Assembly: GCF_023898315.1 (NCBI RefSeq)
Contig: NC_064621.1
Location: 17,482,501-17,546,500, forward strand
Source of the DNA: Schistocerca nitens
Taxonomy: Eukaryota > Arthropoda > Insecta > Orthoptera > Acrididae
DNA length: 64,000 nucleotides
Direction of reading: 5' to 3'
Shown: positions 11,601-22,871 of the stretch, piece after piece
How positions within the stretch are numbered: the stretch's first letter is position 1
Layout: the number at the start of each line of letters is the position of its first letter
Position numbers and translations under genes: made by a program
The notes under the pieces: generated by a model
Seen by the model: only the letters and a program-made list of their open reading frames with translations
What the model was told of the DNA's origin: nothing
Database searches by the model: none

Positions 11601-14600
11601 AGAGAGCGGGACAGATTGTAAGCTCATTCGTGCGTCACACACTGAAATTCCTCAAACCTCGACGCTTTCAGATTTGCCGCGCGCTTGCTTGTTAGACAGA
11701 CGGCTGGAGTGTCAGAGCACATCTTCTTATGGGACAAGACCATGCACTTAGAGAGCGGGACAGATTGTAAGCTCATTCGTGCGTCACACACTGAAATTCC
11801 TCAAACCTCGACGCTTTCAGATTTGCCGTGCGCTTGCTTGTTAGACAGACGGCTGGAGTGTCAGAGCACATCTTCTTATGGGACAAGACCATGCACTTAG
11901 AGAGCGGGACAGATTGTAAGCTCATTCGTGCGTCACACACCGAAATTCCTCAAACTTCGACGCTTTCAGATTTGCCGCGCGCTTGCTTGTTAGACAGACG
12001 GCTGGAGTGTCAGAGCACATCTTCTTATGGGACAAGACCATGCACTTAGAGAGCGGGACAGATTGTAAGCTCATTCGTGCGTCACACACCGAAATTCCTC
12101 AAACTTCGACGCTTTCAGATTTGCCGCGCGCTTGCTTGTTAGACAGACGGCTAGAGTGTCAGAGCACATCTTCTTATGGGACAAGACCATGCACTTAGAG
12201 AGCGGGACAGATTGTAAGCTCATTCGTGCGTCACACACTGAAATTCCTCAAACTTCGACGCTTTCAGATTTGCCGCGCGCTTGCTTGTTAGACAGACGGC
12301 TGGAGTGTCAGAGCACATCTTCTTATGGGACAAGACCATGCACTTAGAGAGCGGGACAGATTGTAAGCTCATTCGTGCGTCACACACTGAAATTCCTCAA
12401 ACCTCGACGCTTTCAGATTTGCCGCGCGCTTGCTTGTTAGACAGACGGCTGGAGTGTCAGAGCACATCTTCTTATGGGACAAGACCATGCACTTAGAGAG
12501 CGGGACAGATTGTAAGCTCATTCGTGCGTCACACACCGAAATTCCTCAAACTTCGACGCTTTCAGATTTGCCGCGCGCTTGCTTGTTAGACAGACGGCTG
12601 GAGTGTCAGAGCACATCTTCTTATGGGACAAGACCATGCACTTAGAGAGCGGGACAGATTGTAAGCTCATTCGTGCGTCACACACTGAAATTCCTCAAAC
12701 CTCGACGCTTTCAGATTTGCCGCGCGCTTGCTTGTTAGACAGACGGCTGGAGTGTCAGAGCACATCTTCTTATGGGACAAGACCATGCACTTAGAGAGCG
12801 GGACAGATTGTAAGCTCATTCGTGCGTCACACACTGAAATTCCTCAAACTTCGACGCTTTCAGATTTGCCGCGCGCTTGCTTGTTAGACAGACGGCTAGA
12901 GTGTCAGAGCACATCTTCTTATGGGACAAGACCATGCACTTAGAGAGCGGGACAGATTGTAAGCTCATTCGTGCGTCACACACTGAAATTCCTCAAACTT
13001 CGACGCTTTCAGATTTGCCGCGCGCTTGCTTGTTAGACAGACGGCTGGAGTGTCAGAGCACATCTTCTTATGGGACAAGACCATGCACTTAGAGAGCGGG
13101 ACAGATTGTAAGCTCATTCGTGCATCACACACTGAAATTCCTCAAACTTCGACGCTTTCAGATTTGCCGCGCGCTTGCTTGTTAGACAGACGGCTAGAGT
13201 GTCAGAGCACATCTTCTTATGGGACAAGACCATGCACTTAGAGAGCGGGACAGATTGTAAGCTCATTCGTGCGTCACACACTGAAATTCCTCAAACTTCG
13301 ACGCTTTCAGATTTGCCGCGCGCTTGCTTGTTAGACAGACGGCTGGAGTGTCAGAGCACATCTTCTTATGGGACAAGACCATGCACTTAGAGAGCGGGAC
13401 AGATTGTAAGCTCATTCGTGCGTCACACACCGAAATTCCTCAAACTTCGACGCTTTCAGATTTGCCGCGCGCTTGCTTGTTAGACAGACGGCTGGAGTGT
13501 CAGAGCACATCTTCTTATGGGACAAGACCATGCACTTAGAGAGCGGGACAGATTGTAAGCTCATTCGTGCGTCACACACTGAAATTCCTCAAACCTCGAC
13601 GCTTTCAGATTTGCCGCGCGCTTGCTTGTTAGACAGACGGCTGGAGTGTCAGAGCACATCTTCTTATGGGACAAGACCATGCACTTAGAGAGCGGGACAG
13701 ATTGTAAGCTCATTCGTGCGTCACACACTGAAATTCCTCAAACTTCGACGCTTTCAGATTTGCCGCGCGCTTGCTTGTTAGACAGACGGCTAGAGTGTCA
13801 GAGCACATCTTCTTATGGGACAAGACCATGCACTTAGAGAGCGGGACAGATTGTAAGCTCATTCGTGCGTCACACACTGAAATTCCTCAAACTTCGACGC
13901 TTTCAGATTTGCCGCGCGCTTGCTTGTTAGACAGACGGCTGGAGTGTCAGAGCACATCTTCTTATGGGACAAGACCATGCACTTAGAGAGCGGGACAGAT
14001 TGTAAGCTCATTCGTGCGTCACACACTGAAATTCCTCAAACTTCGACGCTTTCAGATTTGCCGCGCGCTTGCTTGTTAGACAGACGGCTAGAGTGTCAGA
14101 GCACATCTTCTTATGGGACAAGACCATGCACTTAGAGAGCGGGACAGATTGTAAGCTCATTCGTGCGTCACACACTGAAATTCCTCAAACTTCGACGCTT
14201 TCAGATTTGCCGCGCGCTTGCTTGTTAGACAGACGGCTGGAGTGTCAGAGCACATCTTCTTATGGGACAAGACCATGCACTTAGAGAGCGGGACAGATTG
14301 TAAGCTCATTCGTGCGTCACACACTGAAATTCCTCAAACTTCGACGCTTTCAGATTTGCCGCGCGCTTGCTTGTTAGACAGACGGCTAGAGTGTCAGAGC
14401 ACATCTTCTTATGGGACAAGACCATGCACTTAGAGAGCGGGACAGATTGTAAGCTCATTCGTGCGTCACACACCGAAATTCCTCAAACTTCGACGCTTTC
14501 AGATTTGCCGCGCGCTTGCTTGTTAGACAGACGGCTAGAGTGTCAGAGCACATCTTCTTATGGGACAAGACCATGCACTTAGAGAGCGGGACAGATTGTA

Positions 14601-15388
14601 AGCTCATTCGTGCGTCACACACCGAAATTCCTCATACTTCGACGCTTTCAGATTTGCCGCGCGCTTGCTTGTTAGACAGACGGCTGGAGTGTCAGAGCAC
14701 ATCTTCTTATGGGACAAGACCATGCACTTAGAGAGCGGGACAGATTGTAAGCTCATTCGTGCGTCACACACTGAAATTCCTCAAACCTCGACGCTTTCAG
14801 ATTTGCCGCGCGCTTGCTTGTTAGACAGACGGCTGGAGTGTCAGAGCACATCTTCTTATGGGACAAGACCATGCACTTAGAGAGCGGGACAGATTGTAAG
14901 CTCATTCGTGCGTCACACACTGAAATTCCTCAAACCTCGACGCTTTCAGATTTGCCGTGCGCTTGCTTGTTAGACAGACGGCTGGAGTGTCAGAGCACAT
15001 CTTCTTATGGGACAAGACCATGCACTTAGAGAGCGGGACAGATTGTAAGCTCATTCGTGCGTCACACACCGAAATTCCTCAAACTTCGACGCTTTCAGAT
15101 TTGCCGCGCGCTTGCTTGTTAGACAGACGGCTAGAGTGTCAGAGCACATCTTCTTATGGGACAAGACCATGCACTTAGAGAGCGGGACAGATTGTAAGCT
15201 CATTCGTGCGTCACACACCGAAATTCCTCAAACTTCGACGCTTTCAGATTTGCCGCGCGCTTGCTTGTTAGACAGACGGCTGGAGTGTCAGAGCACATCT
15301 TCTTATGGGACAAGACCATGCACTTAGAGAGCGGGACAGATTGTAAGCTCATTCGTGCGTCACACACTGAAATTCCTCAAACTTCGAC
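8684..15388 (+). repeat. Satellite-type tandem array, 45 units of 149 bp
   Basis: The unit, taken from gctttcagatttgccg to cctcaaacttcgac, recurs every 149 bp. The length, 6705 bp, is exactly 45 units. Units are nearly identical. The variable positions I can see within the unit are 17 (C/T), 43 (G/A), 120 (G/A, only in unit 30), 129 (T/C), 141 (A/T) and 144 (T/C). A period of 149 is not a multiple of three and each unit carries stops, so the repeated ~71-residue open frames starting at TTG are artefacts of the repeat, not proteins. The array begins 205 bp right of a transposon end and stops abruptly at LINE ORF1-related DNA. Its homogeneity implies recent amplification or conversion. I do not recognise the unit. 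Confidence 0.95.
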
Positions 15389-16950
15389 TCTCTGCCATTA
15401 CGCCGTGGAGCCCGACGAGTCCCTCGTGCAGCTCTGACAGGTACAGAGCACCAGACACACGGCAGTCACGTACACGGACGGCACTGTGGCGTGTCGTGCC
15501 AAAACAGTCAAAGGACGGAGGGCCGCCCGCTCCAGCACAGGTGTCAATGCACACTGCGACGGCTCTGCTACATCCACTTCGAAAAGGAACGCATCTGCCA
15601 CCTTTCCTGCAGACGGCGTGCAAGTAGGCGTCGTTTCCGATGACGAACTGTCGATGGAAGCTGAAGTCGTTACACACGTTCCGCCCTGAAAGAGGTTCAA
15701 CATCCTGCCTCCATCCGCAGACTCTAACCCGCCCTGCCCAGGTTGCTCAGCAGACTGCGTCTGCTTCCGACAAGCGTCCTCACATATCATTCATTCGGCC
15801 AATACGAGTATTAAAAATTATAGGGATGTTCTGCGGGTCATTAAGCAATTCCTGGTGCACTCCTTCACAACCGAAACATGTAAGAGTAATATATCATTCC
15901 AGTTCACAGATCCTCAAGTGTTTTACTCCCTTTGTACCTTGCTCAAGAAGGAACAAATCTCGTTTTATACACACGACCTTAATCCCACCAAGCTACTGAA
16001 AATGGTCATCAAGAAGCTCTTGGTGCACATGGACACAATAGACATGGAACACAGCCTGCTGACGCTCCAGTTGCTTTTTAACCAGATCACGCAAATGTCA
16101 TAGTCAGCTGACCACGGCTCTAACTACTTCCGAATTTTCCTGTCTACCTATACGACTATGAGATTGGCCATCGCATCTGTAATCACCGTACCCTTCTCCA
16201 CCTTCGGGTCACTCATGCAGAGCTCTCAAGCGTCCGACTCAACGACACAGCTGCCAGGATTTCTACCACAGATCTTGAAACTATAATCTTTCCCCATGGC
16301 ACGTAAAGTCTGGTAAGGACCGCAGAGTGCGTGATACCTCCAGATGAACACCACCACCATTTGAACAGGGGGACCCTGTTAAAATGGTGATGGTGCTCAT
16401 TCGGCGAACTACAGAAAATGTCCAGGTACATTGAAATGATCCGCTCATAGAAAGCATGAAACTCCAAAACCAGCAAACTTCCTGTCCAGAACAGGCTGCT
16501 GGGTCCAACTTCTGACCATTCTGACCCTCACCAATTCCCAGCGATTCTTATCGGGGAATTGACTCTTTCCCCATCATCACCCCCTTCTGCTACCAACACC
16601 CTGGTGCCTCCTGTCCAGCTGATAATACTCATCCTTCTGCCTCCTACCACCAGCGTCCACGTGATCCTTCTGGTCTTCTTTCTGAAAGCTTTCCATCGAG
16701 AATTATATTGGATATTCGGTTTTTCCTCGGCACTATTTCCGATCTCAACCTTTCCAACATTATCACAGCCATTCGAGACACTGCGCCCAAGCTACGACGT
16801 GCCTCAGACACCTTTGCCACCTCTCTCAGTGCAGACTTCGATCTCTTCGATGGCGCAGTTCAAAAGTTCACAAGTCATCACAACTCTGAAATCCTGCTTT
16901 CTCCCATGACGTCATCAATTGGAAGATTTTCTGGACACATACCACGTTGA
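15389..16950 (+). pseudogene. LINE ORF1 (gag-like) relic
   Basis: The frame through 15855-16103 is preceded by NYRDVLRVIKQFL near 15812 and includes FYTHDLNPTKLLKMVIKKL. This is the pattern of the conserved central domain of insect Jockey/I-type ORF1 proteins, an RNA-binding nucleocapsid-like protein. It ends LLFNQITQMS and a stop. A second piece at 16708-16950 (FFLGTISDLNLSNIITAIRD) resembles the ORF1 C-terminal region in a shifted frame. A low-complexity acidic stretch at 15486-15689 could be the N-terminal part. No zinc knuckles were found, and frames break at least twice. The copy starts exactly where the 149-bp array stops. The domain call rests on remembered consensus. Confidence 0.6.
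16343..16402 (+). other. Long near-perfect hairpin
   Basis: The left arm 16343-16370 (gatgaacacc...gaacaggg) and the right arm 16374-16402 (ccctgttaaaatgg...) pair over about 28 bp with roughly three mismatches and one 1-nt bulge around a 3-nt loop. It lies inside the LINE ORF1 relic, in a stretch with no coding similarity. It could be an old inverted duplication or a structured element of the LINE RNA. Confidence 0.75.
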
Positions 16951-17039
16951 AGTGCCCTTTATAGTGGAAAAACATCTTCTACCAAATAAATGTTGTCTGG
17001 CACTCTGACCAGATCAACCAGCCGGCAAGTGGCACCTTC

Positions 17040-17540
17040 ATGCTCGTCAAGCTGCGTCTCCGACCTAGGGAAATCGTCATCCTCAACCTGAGTGGGGCCG
17101 CAGAGACGGCTAGCGAACTTTCTTTCAATGGACAGTCCATCACAGTCGTGCCCTGGTACAGTCCTCCTGCTGGACCGTCTCTGCTGTGGAGTGATCCACA
17201 GAACTTACGGACGTCGGCGTCACAGTCATCGTCGGTGGCGGCTTCAACTCTAAACCCAAGTTATGGCACTGTCCAAGTCCCTTCAACAATGGCAAAGAGC
17301 TCCATTGTTTCTGGAGGAATCAAGGACAGCAACAGTCTCGCGCCAGGCGAACCAATGCACTTTAACTGCAGCCCTCCCACCACTCGACATATATGATAGT
17401 TTTCTTCTCAACTATGTTCCGTGTCAAACTACAATGGAAGTCGTCAACGAGCTAGACAACAATTCGGTTTTCTTCACACTCAGGTAGAAAGTTCTCTCCG
17501 CAACAAACGGAACATCCTTATCATCAACCTGTACGCTCTC
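17040..17540 (+). pseudogene. LINE endonuclease (APE-type) relic
   Basis: This is the second-ORF start of the LINE whose ORF1 relic precedes it. In mixed frames one reads SITVVPWYSPPAGPSLLW near 17134. An Asn/His region, VGGGFNSKPKLWHCPSPFNN, lies near 17224, where GDLNxxHxxW is expected. Next comes NELDNNSVFF near 17449, in the position of the catalytic ELDSDH box. The Asp of GDxN and the SDH triad are both altered, so the domain is dead. Similarity fades after 17540 and no RT is attached directly. Length and order fit a Jockey/I-like element truncated within ORF2. Confidence 0.6.
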
Positions 17541-18269
17541 ATCAGGGAAAACTCTCTGTAGACGAGAACCAAATAGAAGATGCGGAAACCACACGACGTT
17601 ATCAAACTTTAAGCCCGGAAGTTTTATGCTGCTATTAACACATCACCCCATGATCTTATCCACTCCTTAGGTCAACTCCCTCAAGATCCCCAACAGAAAA
17701 ATACTGATCACGGATCGTCGTTTTACATTTAAATCTCTTCTGTCACCGCCTCGGTACCGGCATCCGACACTTAACCAAATACTCGTATCGTACCTTAACC
17801 TGAAAGAAAAGCCATGAGACCTAACTGTTACGGATCTTTGAAGCACTGGGTTTTGAACGCCTCATGTTGCAGCACGTTAACGAGAGTTTCAGTTCCACTG
17901 AGATCAGTAGTTTCATCGCATCTCGTTTGCTGAGGTGCTTCGACCTCTTTGCTGAAGGAATCGCCACGCACGCCCAGACGACTCTGACGGGAAATCATCA
18001 GCCCAGTGAGAATGCAAGACATCGTCAAGGAGTAGCGCCCACACTGTCTGAACTGAGAGTTCAGTTTCTTGTGTAAATGAATAAACCCGTGTTTCCGACA
18101 CGGGCATTTATAGTTATTTCAGTAGTTGTAATAGTTTTATGTTTGCGTGACTGATACTGTTTGTTAGGAGAAGCGCCACTGTCTGCAGAGATATAAACGG
18201 CACCTCGTAGACTGTTGTCGAAGAACAGAAGTCACAGTGGCCACATACGTAGACTGGTAACGAGGTGAA
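17541..18269. other. Unassigned stretch with polyadenylation-like hairpin
   Basis: I recognise no coding region. AATAAA at 18080-18085 is followed at once by a hairpin, cccgtgt (18086-18092), loop ttccg, acacggg (18098-18104). It may be residual LINE sequence. Confidence 0.4.
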
Positions 18270-18790
18270 GGTACAACAGAATGACTTATGTAAGACAGAT
18301 ACCGTACTGAGATTCACTGGAAGAATCCTCAGGTAACGTATTCCATCAAGTAGCTTACAAAACACTTGTTCCACTAACACACGAATGTTTTCGGCAGTGT
18401 AAGATCCCTACTAGATACGACACGCAGAAGAAAAAACCCAAGAGCAGCTCGTTCCGTTACATATTCAGTTAGTAAGTAAGAAGGCTCAGCCAACTTCACT
18501 GGCACACTCTCCAAGACGTGCCACGTGCATCACGGTATGGTACCGAGAGCGCACGTTCCTAGAAGAGTCGACCAGTATATTGCTTCCTCCGAGGCGTATC
18601 TCGCGGAAAGACCGTGAAGATGAAAATATGGAGACTCGAGCCCACACGGAGACTTATCAGCGATCGTTCTTCCCGCGAACCATTCGCGACTGAACAGGAA
18701 AATGAAGTCACAGCGGTACACAAATTACACTCTGCCACACACCGTAAGGTGGCTTGCAGAGTATAGATGTAGATGCAGATGTATACGTAG
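18270..18790 (+). pseudogene. LINE 3' end (RT C-terminus and 3' UTR)
   Basis: Fragments of the RT C-terminal region read TDTVLRFTGRIL near 18298 and, after frame changes, ILLPPRRISRKDREDENMET near 18575, then RSFFPRTIRD near 18663. The 3' UTR includes a segment shared with the LINEs at 45050-46530 and 51467-53440 (gccacacaccgtaaggtggc near 18734), and the copy ends in a gtagatgtagatgcagatg tail near 18765-18783. All three belong to one broad Jockey/CR1-like group. The copy is 5'-truncated, the usual outcome of LINE insertion. Confidence 0.7.
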
Positions 18791-19134
18791 TTGTAGAAGT
18801 TGGTTGTAGATTTCTGCATTTTGGTTGTTGACAAATCGATCCACGTTGAGAAACACATACCATCGTTCTGGATGTGCTCTTCATGCAACTGATTTATCAC
18901 ACCATAAAAGCGAAAGAAGCCAGTGAATGCCATCTTAAGAGAATGCGGGGGTGACGCAAAATTTGGTCCCCTAAACAAGCAACATGAGTGGTCCTGTCCA
19001 GGCGCAGCCATGGAAGAAACATATCCCCATGGACAGCATCATGTAGGGCTTCGAATTACAACTTTCAGTATCTTCGTCGCGGAGCCCGGTGGGTGTCGAC
19101 ATTTCTCAGGTTAAGAAAGGTGTGCAAGATGTTA

Positions 19135-19335
19135 AAAAATGATCAGTGATTGTATCATATCGATTGAAAAATGTCGGTTTTCAAGTATCAGGGCCTCTAT
19201 TTCTCTTGCGATTCCCGTTTCTTTACACTGATGTGGTCAGCCACTTCGTTCTTAGCCATACCGACTTGTTTGGCAATATCGGAACCCCGTTTACTAGCTA
19301 ACCACCGTATAATATAATGGTGCGTTGTTGCCATT
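19135..19335 (-). pseudogene. Possible pogo/CENP-B-type HTH fragment
   Basis: The minus strand between about 19305 and 19210 is open and reads WLASKRGSDIAKQVGMAKNE followed by VADHISVKKRESQEK and a stop. The spacing of I-A-K and V-A-D-H-I-S resembles a psq/CENP-B helix-turn-helix from pogo-type transposases. It is short, and nothing catalytic is nearby, so the assignment is tentative. A SINE insertion 14 bp to the right interrupts the upstream side. Confidence 0.3.
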
Positions 19336-19348
19336 CAATTGCACTTAC

Positions 19349-19543
19349 GCCGGCCGGAGTGGCCGAGCGGTTCTAGGCGCTACAGTCTGGAACCGCGCGA
19401 CCGCTACGGTCGCAGGTTCGAATCCTGCCTCGGGCATGGATGTGTGTGATGTCCTTAGGTTAGTTAGGTTTAAGTAGTTCTAAGTTCTAGGGCACTGATG
19501 ACCTCAGCAGTTAAGCCCCATAGTGCTCAGAGCCATTTGAACG
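19349..19543 (+). mobile_element. tRNA-derived SINE with 12-bp target duplication
   Basis: The head is tRNA-like: A box ggccgagcggttctaggcgc near 19371, and B box ggttcgaatcctgcc near 19414. It is followed by a SINE body (gtccttaggttagttaggtt) and a tail ending agccatttgaac. The target duplication aattgcacttac is perfect at 19337-19348 and 19544-19555, so this is one clean retroposition event. It is a retroposon, not a tRNA gene: no acceptor stem closes. SINEs of this kind are transcribed by RNA polymerase III from the A and B boxes and mobilised by a LINE. Confidence 0.93.
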
Positions 19544-19555
19544 AATTGCACTTAC

Positions 19556-20227
19556 TCAACACGTGTTGTTGCAGAGTTGTTACAATTCAAATACAAAAAC
19601 CGAATTACCTCGCGATACTGCACTCTGTCAACTGGCTGCGTCCTTTTTTTAAACCCTTCTACTGCCGTGCTACGGTATTGTGGTGCAGAGATTTCAGTGT
19701 ATAATGGGACTGTAGAGGACTGTAGACACGTACAAGCAAACATAAAATTAATAACGTCACAAAAGTTTTTTCAAAGTGACAAACTAATACCTTATCACTG
19801 TTTCTCGTATATGATGCAAATTAGTGAACTGATCATATCATTCAGCATTTGTACGTTCCTAACAGTCAAGAGACGAGAAAAATGCTCTACTTCCCGTCAT
19901 GTATTAGTTTGAGGGAAAACTAGAATGAAGAAAAGTTAGAGAGTAATAGACCGTCGGTATTCTGGTCACATGAGATGCAGCTCTAATTAGGTTGGAGTAG
20001 GAGTTGGGTAGCCGCCCAGTTGAAGACACCTGCCCGCAGCTGGCCAATCATGTGCAGTGTGTAACGGAAAAAGTTATGTTTACAAGTGATCTATCCACTG
20101 GTAACCTGTATCAAGTGCACTAATGCCTATAGAAGTACCCAGTGAATGATATATTTAAACCATATATTTGTAAATATTTACAGAGCTTAAACGTGCTGCC
20201 AGAAAACGCTATATGGATCGTAAGAAG
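19556..20227. other. No recognised gene
   Basis: AT-rich DNA. Overlapping frames at 19552-19912 on both strands carry no recognisable motif. Confidence 0.4.
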
Positions 20228-20256
20228 ATGTGTTGTTGTTGCTGTTGCTGTTGTGG
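20228..20256 (-). repeat. CAA/CAG-rich LINE tail
   Basis: On the plus strand this is tgttgttgttgctgttgctg and onward. It is the 3' terminal simple repeat of the minus-strand LINE. Short tandem-repeat tails rather than poly(A) are common in RTE-type elements. Confidence 0.7.
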
Positions 20257-22669
20257 TCTTGAGTCCAGAGACTGGTTTGATGCAGCTCTCCATGCTACTC
20301 TATCCTGTGCAAGCTTCTTCATATCCCAGTACCTGCTGCAACCTACATCCTTCTGAATCTCCTTTGTGTATTCATCTCTCGGTCTCCATCTAAAATTGTT
20401 ACCCTCCAAACTGCGCTTCAATACTAAATTAATGATCCCTTGATGCCTCTGAACATCTCCTACCAGCCGATCCTTTCTTCTAGTCAAGTTGTGCCACAAA
20501 TTTCTCTTCTCCCCAATTCTATTCAATACCTCCTCATTAGTTATGTGATCTACCCATCTAATCTTCTGCGTTCTTCTGTAGTACCACATTTCGAAAGCTT
20601 CTGTTCTCTTCTTGTCCAAACTATTTCATCCAGGTTTCAATTTCATGCATGGTTACACTCCATAGAAATACTTTCAGAAACGACTTCCTGATACTTAAAT
20701 CTATACTCGATGTTAATAAATTTCTCTTCTTAAGAAAAGTTTTCTTTGCCATTACCAGTCTACATTTTATATCATCTCTATTTCGACCATCATCAGTTAT
20801 TTTGCTCCCCAAATAGCAAATCCCGTTTGCTACTTTAAGTGTCTCATTTCCTAATCAAATTCCCTCAGCATCACCCGACTTAATTCGACTACATTCAGTT
20901 ATCCTCGTTTTGCTGTTGTCGATGTTCATCTTATATCCTCCTTTCAAGACACTGTCATTCCGTTCAACTGCTCTTCCAGGTCCTTTGCTGTATCTCACAG
21001 AATTACAATGTCATCATCAAACTTCAAAGTTTTTATTTCTTCTCCATGGATTTTAATTGCTACTCCGAACTTTTCTTTTGTTTCCTTTACTGCTTGCTCA
21101 ATATACAGATTGAATAACATTGGGGATAGTCTACAAACCTGTTTCACTCCCTTCCCAACCATTGCTTCCCCTTCATGCCCATTGACTCTTATAACTGCCA
21201 TCTGGTTTCTGTACAAATTGTAAATAGCCTTTCGCTCCCTATTTTTTACCCCTGCCACTTTCAGAATTTAGAAGAGAATATTCCAATCAACATTGTCATA
21301 AGCTTTCTCTAAATCTACAAGTGCGAGAAATGTAGGTTTGCCTTTCCTTAATCTATCTTCTAAGATAAGTCGCAGGGTCAGTATTGCCTCACGTGTTCCA
21401 ACATTTCTACGGAATCCAAACTGATCTTCCCCGAGGTCGGCTTCTACCAGTTTTTCCATTCGTCTATAAAGAATTCCTGTTAGTATTTTGCAGCCGTCAC
21501 TTATTAAGCTGAAAGTTCGGTAATTTTCACACCTGTCAACACCTGCTTTCTTTGGTACTCGAATTACTATATTCTTCTTGATGGTGTTTCGCCTGTCCGA
21601 TGCATCTTGCTCACCAGATAGTAGAATTTTGTCAGGGCTGGCTCTCCCTAGGCTATCAGTAGTTCTAATGGAATGTTGTCTATTCCCGGGGCCTTGCTTC
21701 GAATTATGTCTTTCAGTGCTCTGTCAAATTCTTCATGCAGTATCATATCTGCCATTTCATCTTCATCTCCATCCTCTACCCTTTCTATAACATTGCCCTC
21801 AAGTACATCGCCCTTGTATAGTCCCTCTATATACTACTTCCACCTTTCTGCTTTCCCTTCTTTGCTTAGAACTGGGTTTCCATCTGAGCTCTTGATATTC
21901 ATACAAGTTATTTCTCTTTTCTCCAAATCTCTCTTTAATTGTCCTGTGGGCACTATCTATCTTACCCCTAGTGCTATATGCCTATACATCCTTACATTTG
22001 TCTGCTAGCCATCCCTGCTTAGCCATTTTGCACTTCCTGTCGATCTCATTTTTGAGACGTTTGTATTCCTTTTTGCCTGCTTCATTTACTGCATTTTCAT
22101 ATTTTCTCCTTTCATCAACTACATTCAGTATATCTTCTGTTACCCAAGGATTTCTACTACCCTCGTCTTTTTACCTACGTGATCCTCTGCTGCTTTCACT
22201 ATTTCATCTCTCAAAGCCACCCATTCTTCTTCTACTGTATTTCTTTCCCTCAGTCTTGTCAATCGTTCCCTAATTCTCTGCCTGAAACTCTCTACAACCT
22301 CTAGTTCTGTCATTTTATCGAGGTCTCATCTCCTTAAATTCCCACCTTTTTGCAGTTTCTTCAGTTTTAATCTACAGTTCATAACTGTGATTAAGTTATG
22401 CTGTGTGCAAAATTGTACCGGGCGGATTCCTCTTTCATTCCTTACCCCCATTGCATATTCACCTACTACAATTCCTTCTCTTCCTACTATCGAATTCCAG
22501 CCACCCATGAATATTACATTTTCGTCCTCCTTCACTATCTGAATAATTTATTTTACCTCATCCTACATTTCATCAATCTCTTCGTCACCTGCGGAGCTAG
22601 TTGTACTACTCTGGTAGGCACGGGGGTCGTGTCTATCTTGGCCACAATAATGGGTTCACTATGCTGTTT

Positions 22670-22871
22670 TGCCGGCCGAAGTGGCCGTGCGGTTAAAGGC
22701 GCTGCAGTCTGGAACCGCAAGACCGCTACGGTCGCAGGTTCGAATCCTGCCTCGGGCATGGATGTTTGTGATGTCCTTAGGTTAGTTAGGTTTAACTAGT
22801 TCTAAGTTCTAGGGGACTAATGACCTCAGCAGTTGAGTCCCATAGTGCTCAGAGCCATTTGAACCATTTGA
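22670..22871 (+). mobile_element. SINE nested in the minus-strand LINE
   Basis: This is the same family as 19349-19543, with an intact B box (ggttcgaatcctgcc near 22737) and a slightly different head (gccgtgcggttaaaggcgct). The target duplication actatgctgttt is perfect at 22658-22669 and 22872-22883. Removing the SINE and one duplication restores continuous LINE sequence, so the SINE is the younger insertion. Confidence 0.93.

Noticed and set aside
8543..15327. More than forty open frames of about 71 residues, all nearly identical
   Set aside because: They start at TTG, repeat with the 149-bp unit and are terminated in every unit. The period is not divisible by three. They are by-products of the satellite.
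8684..15388. CRISPR-like direct repeats
   Set aside because: The units are contiguous, with no unique spacers, and the genome is animal.
19351..19430. A tRNA gene
   Set aside because: A and B boxes are present, but there is no closed acceptor stem. The same head recurs in six other places with SINE body, tail and target duplications.
21578..22273. Several Ser/Leu/Phe-rich plus-strand proteins
   Set aside because: They are antisense shadows of the minus-strand LINE, which explains their composition.
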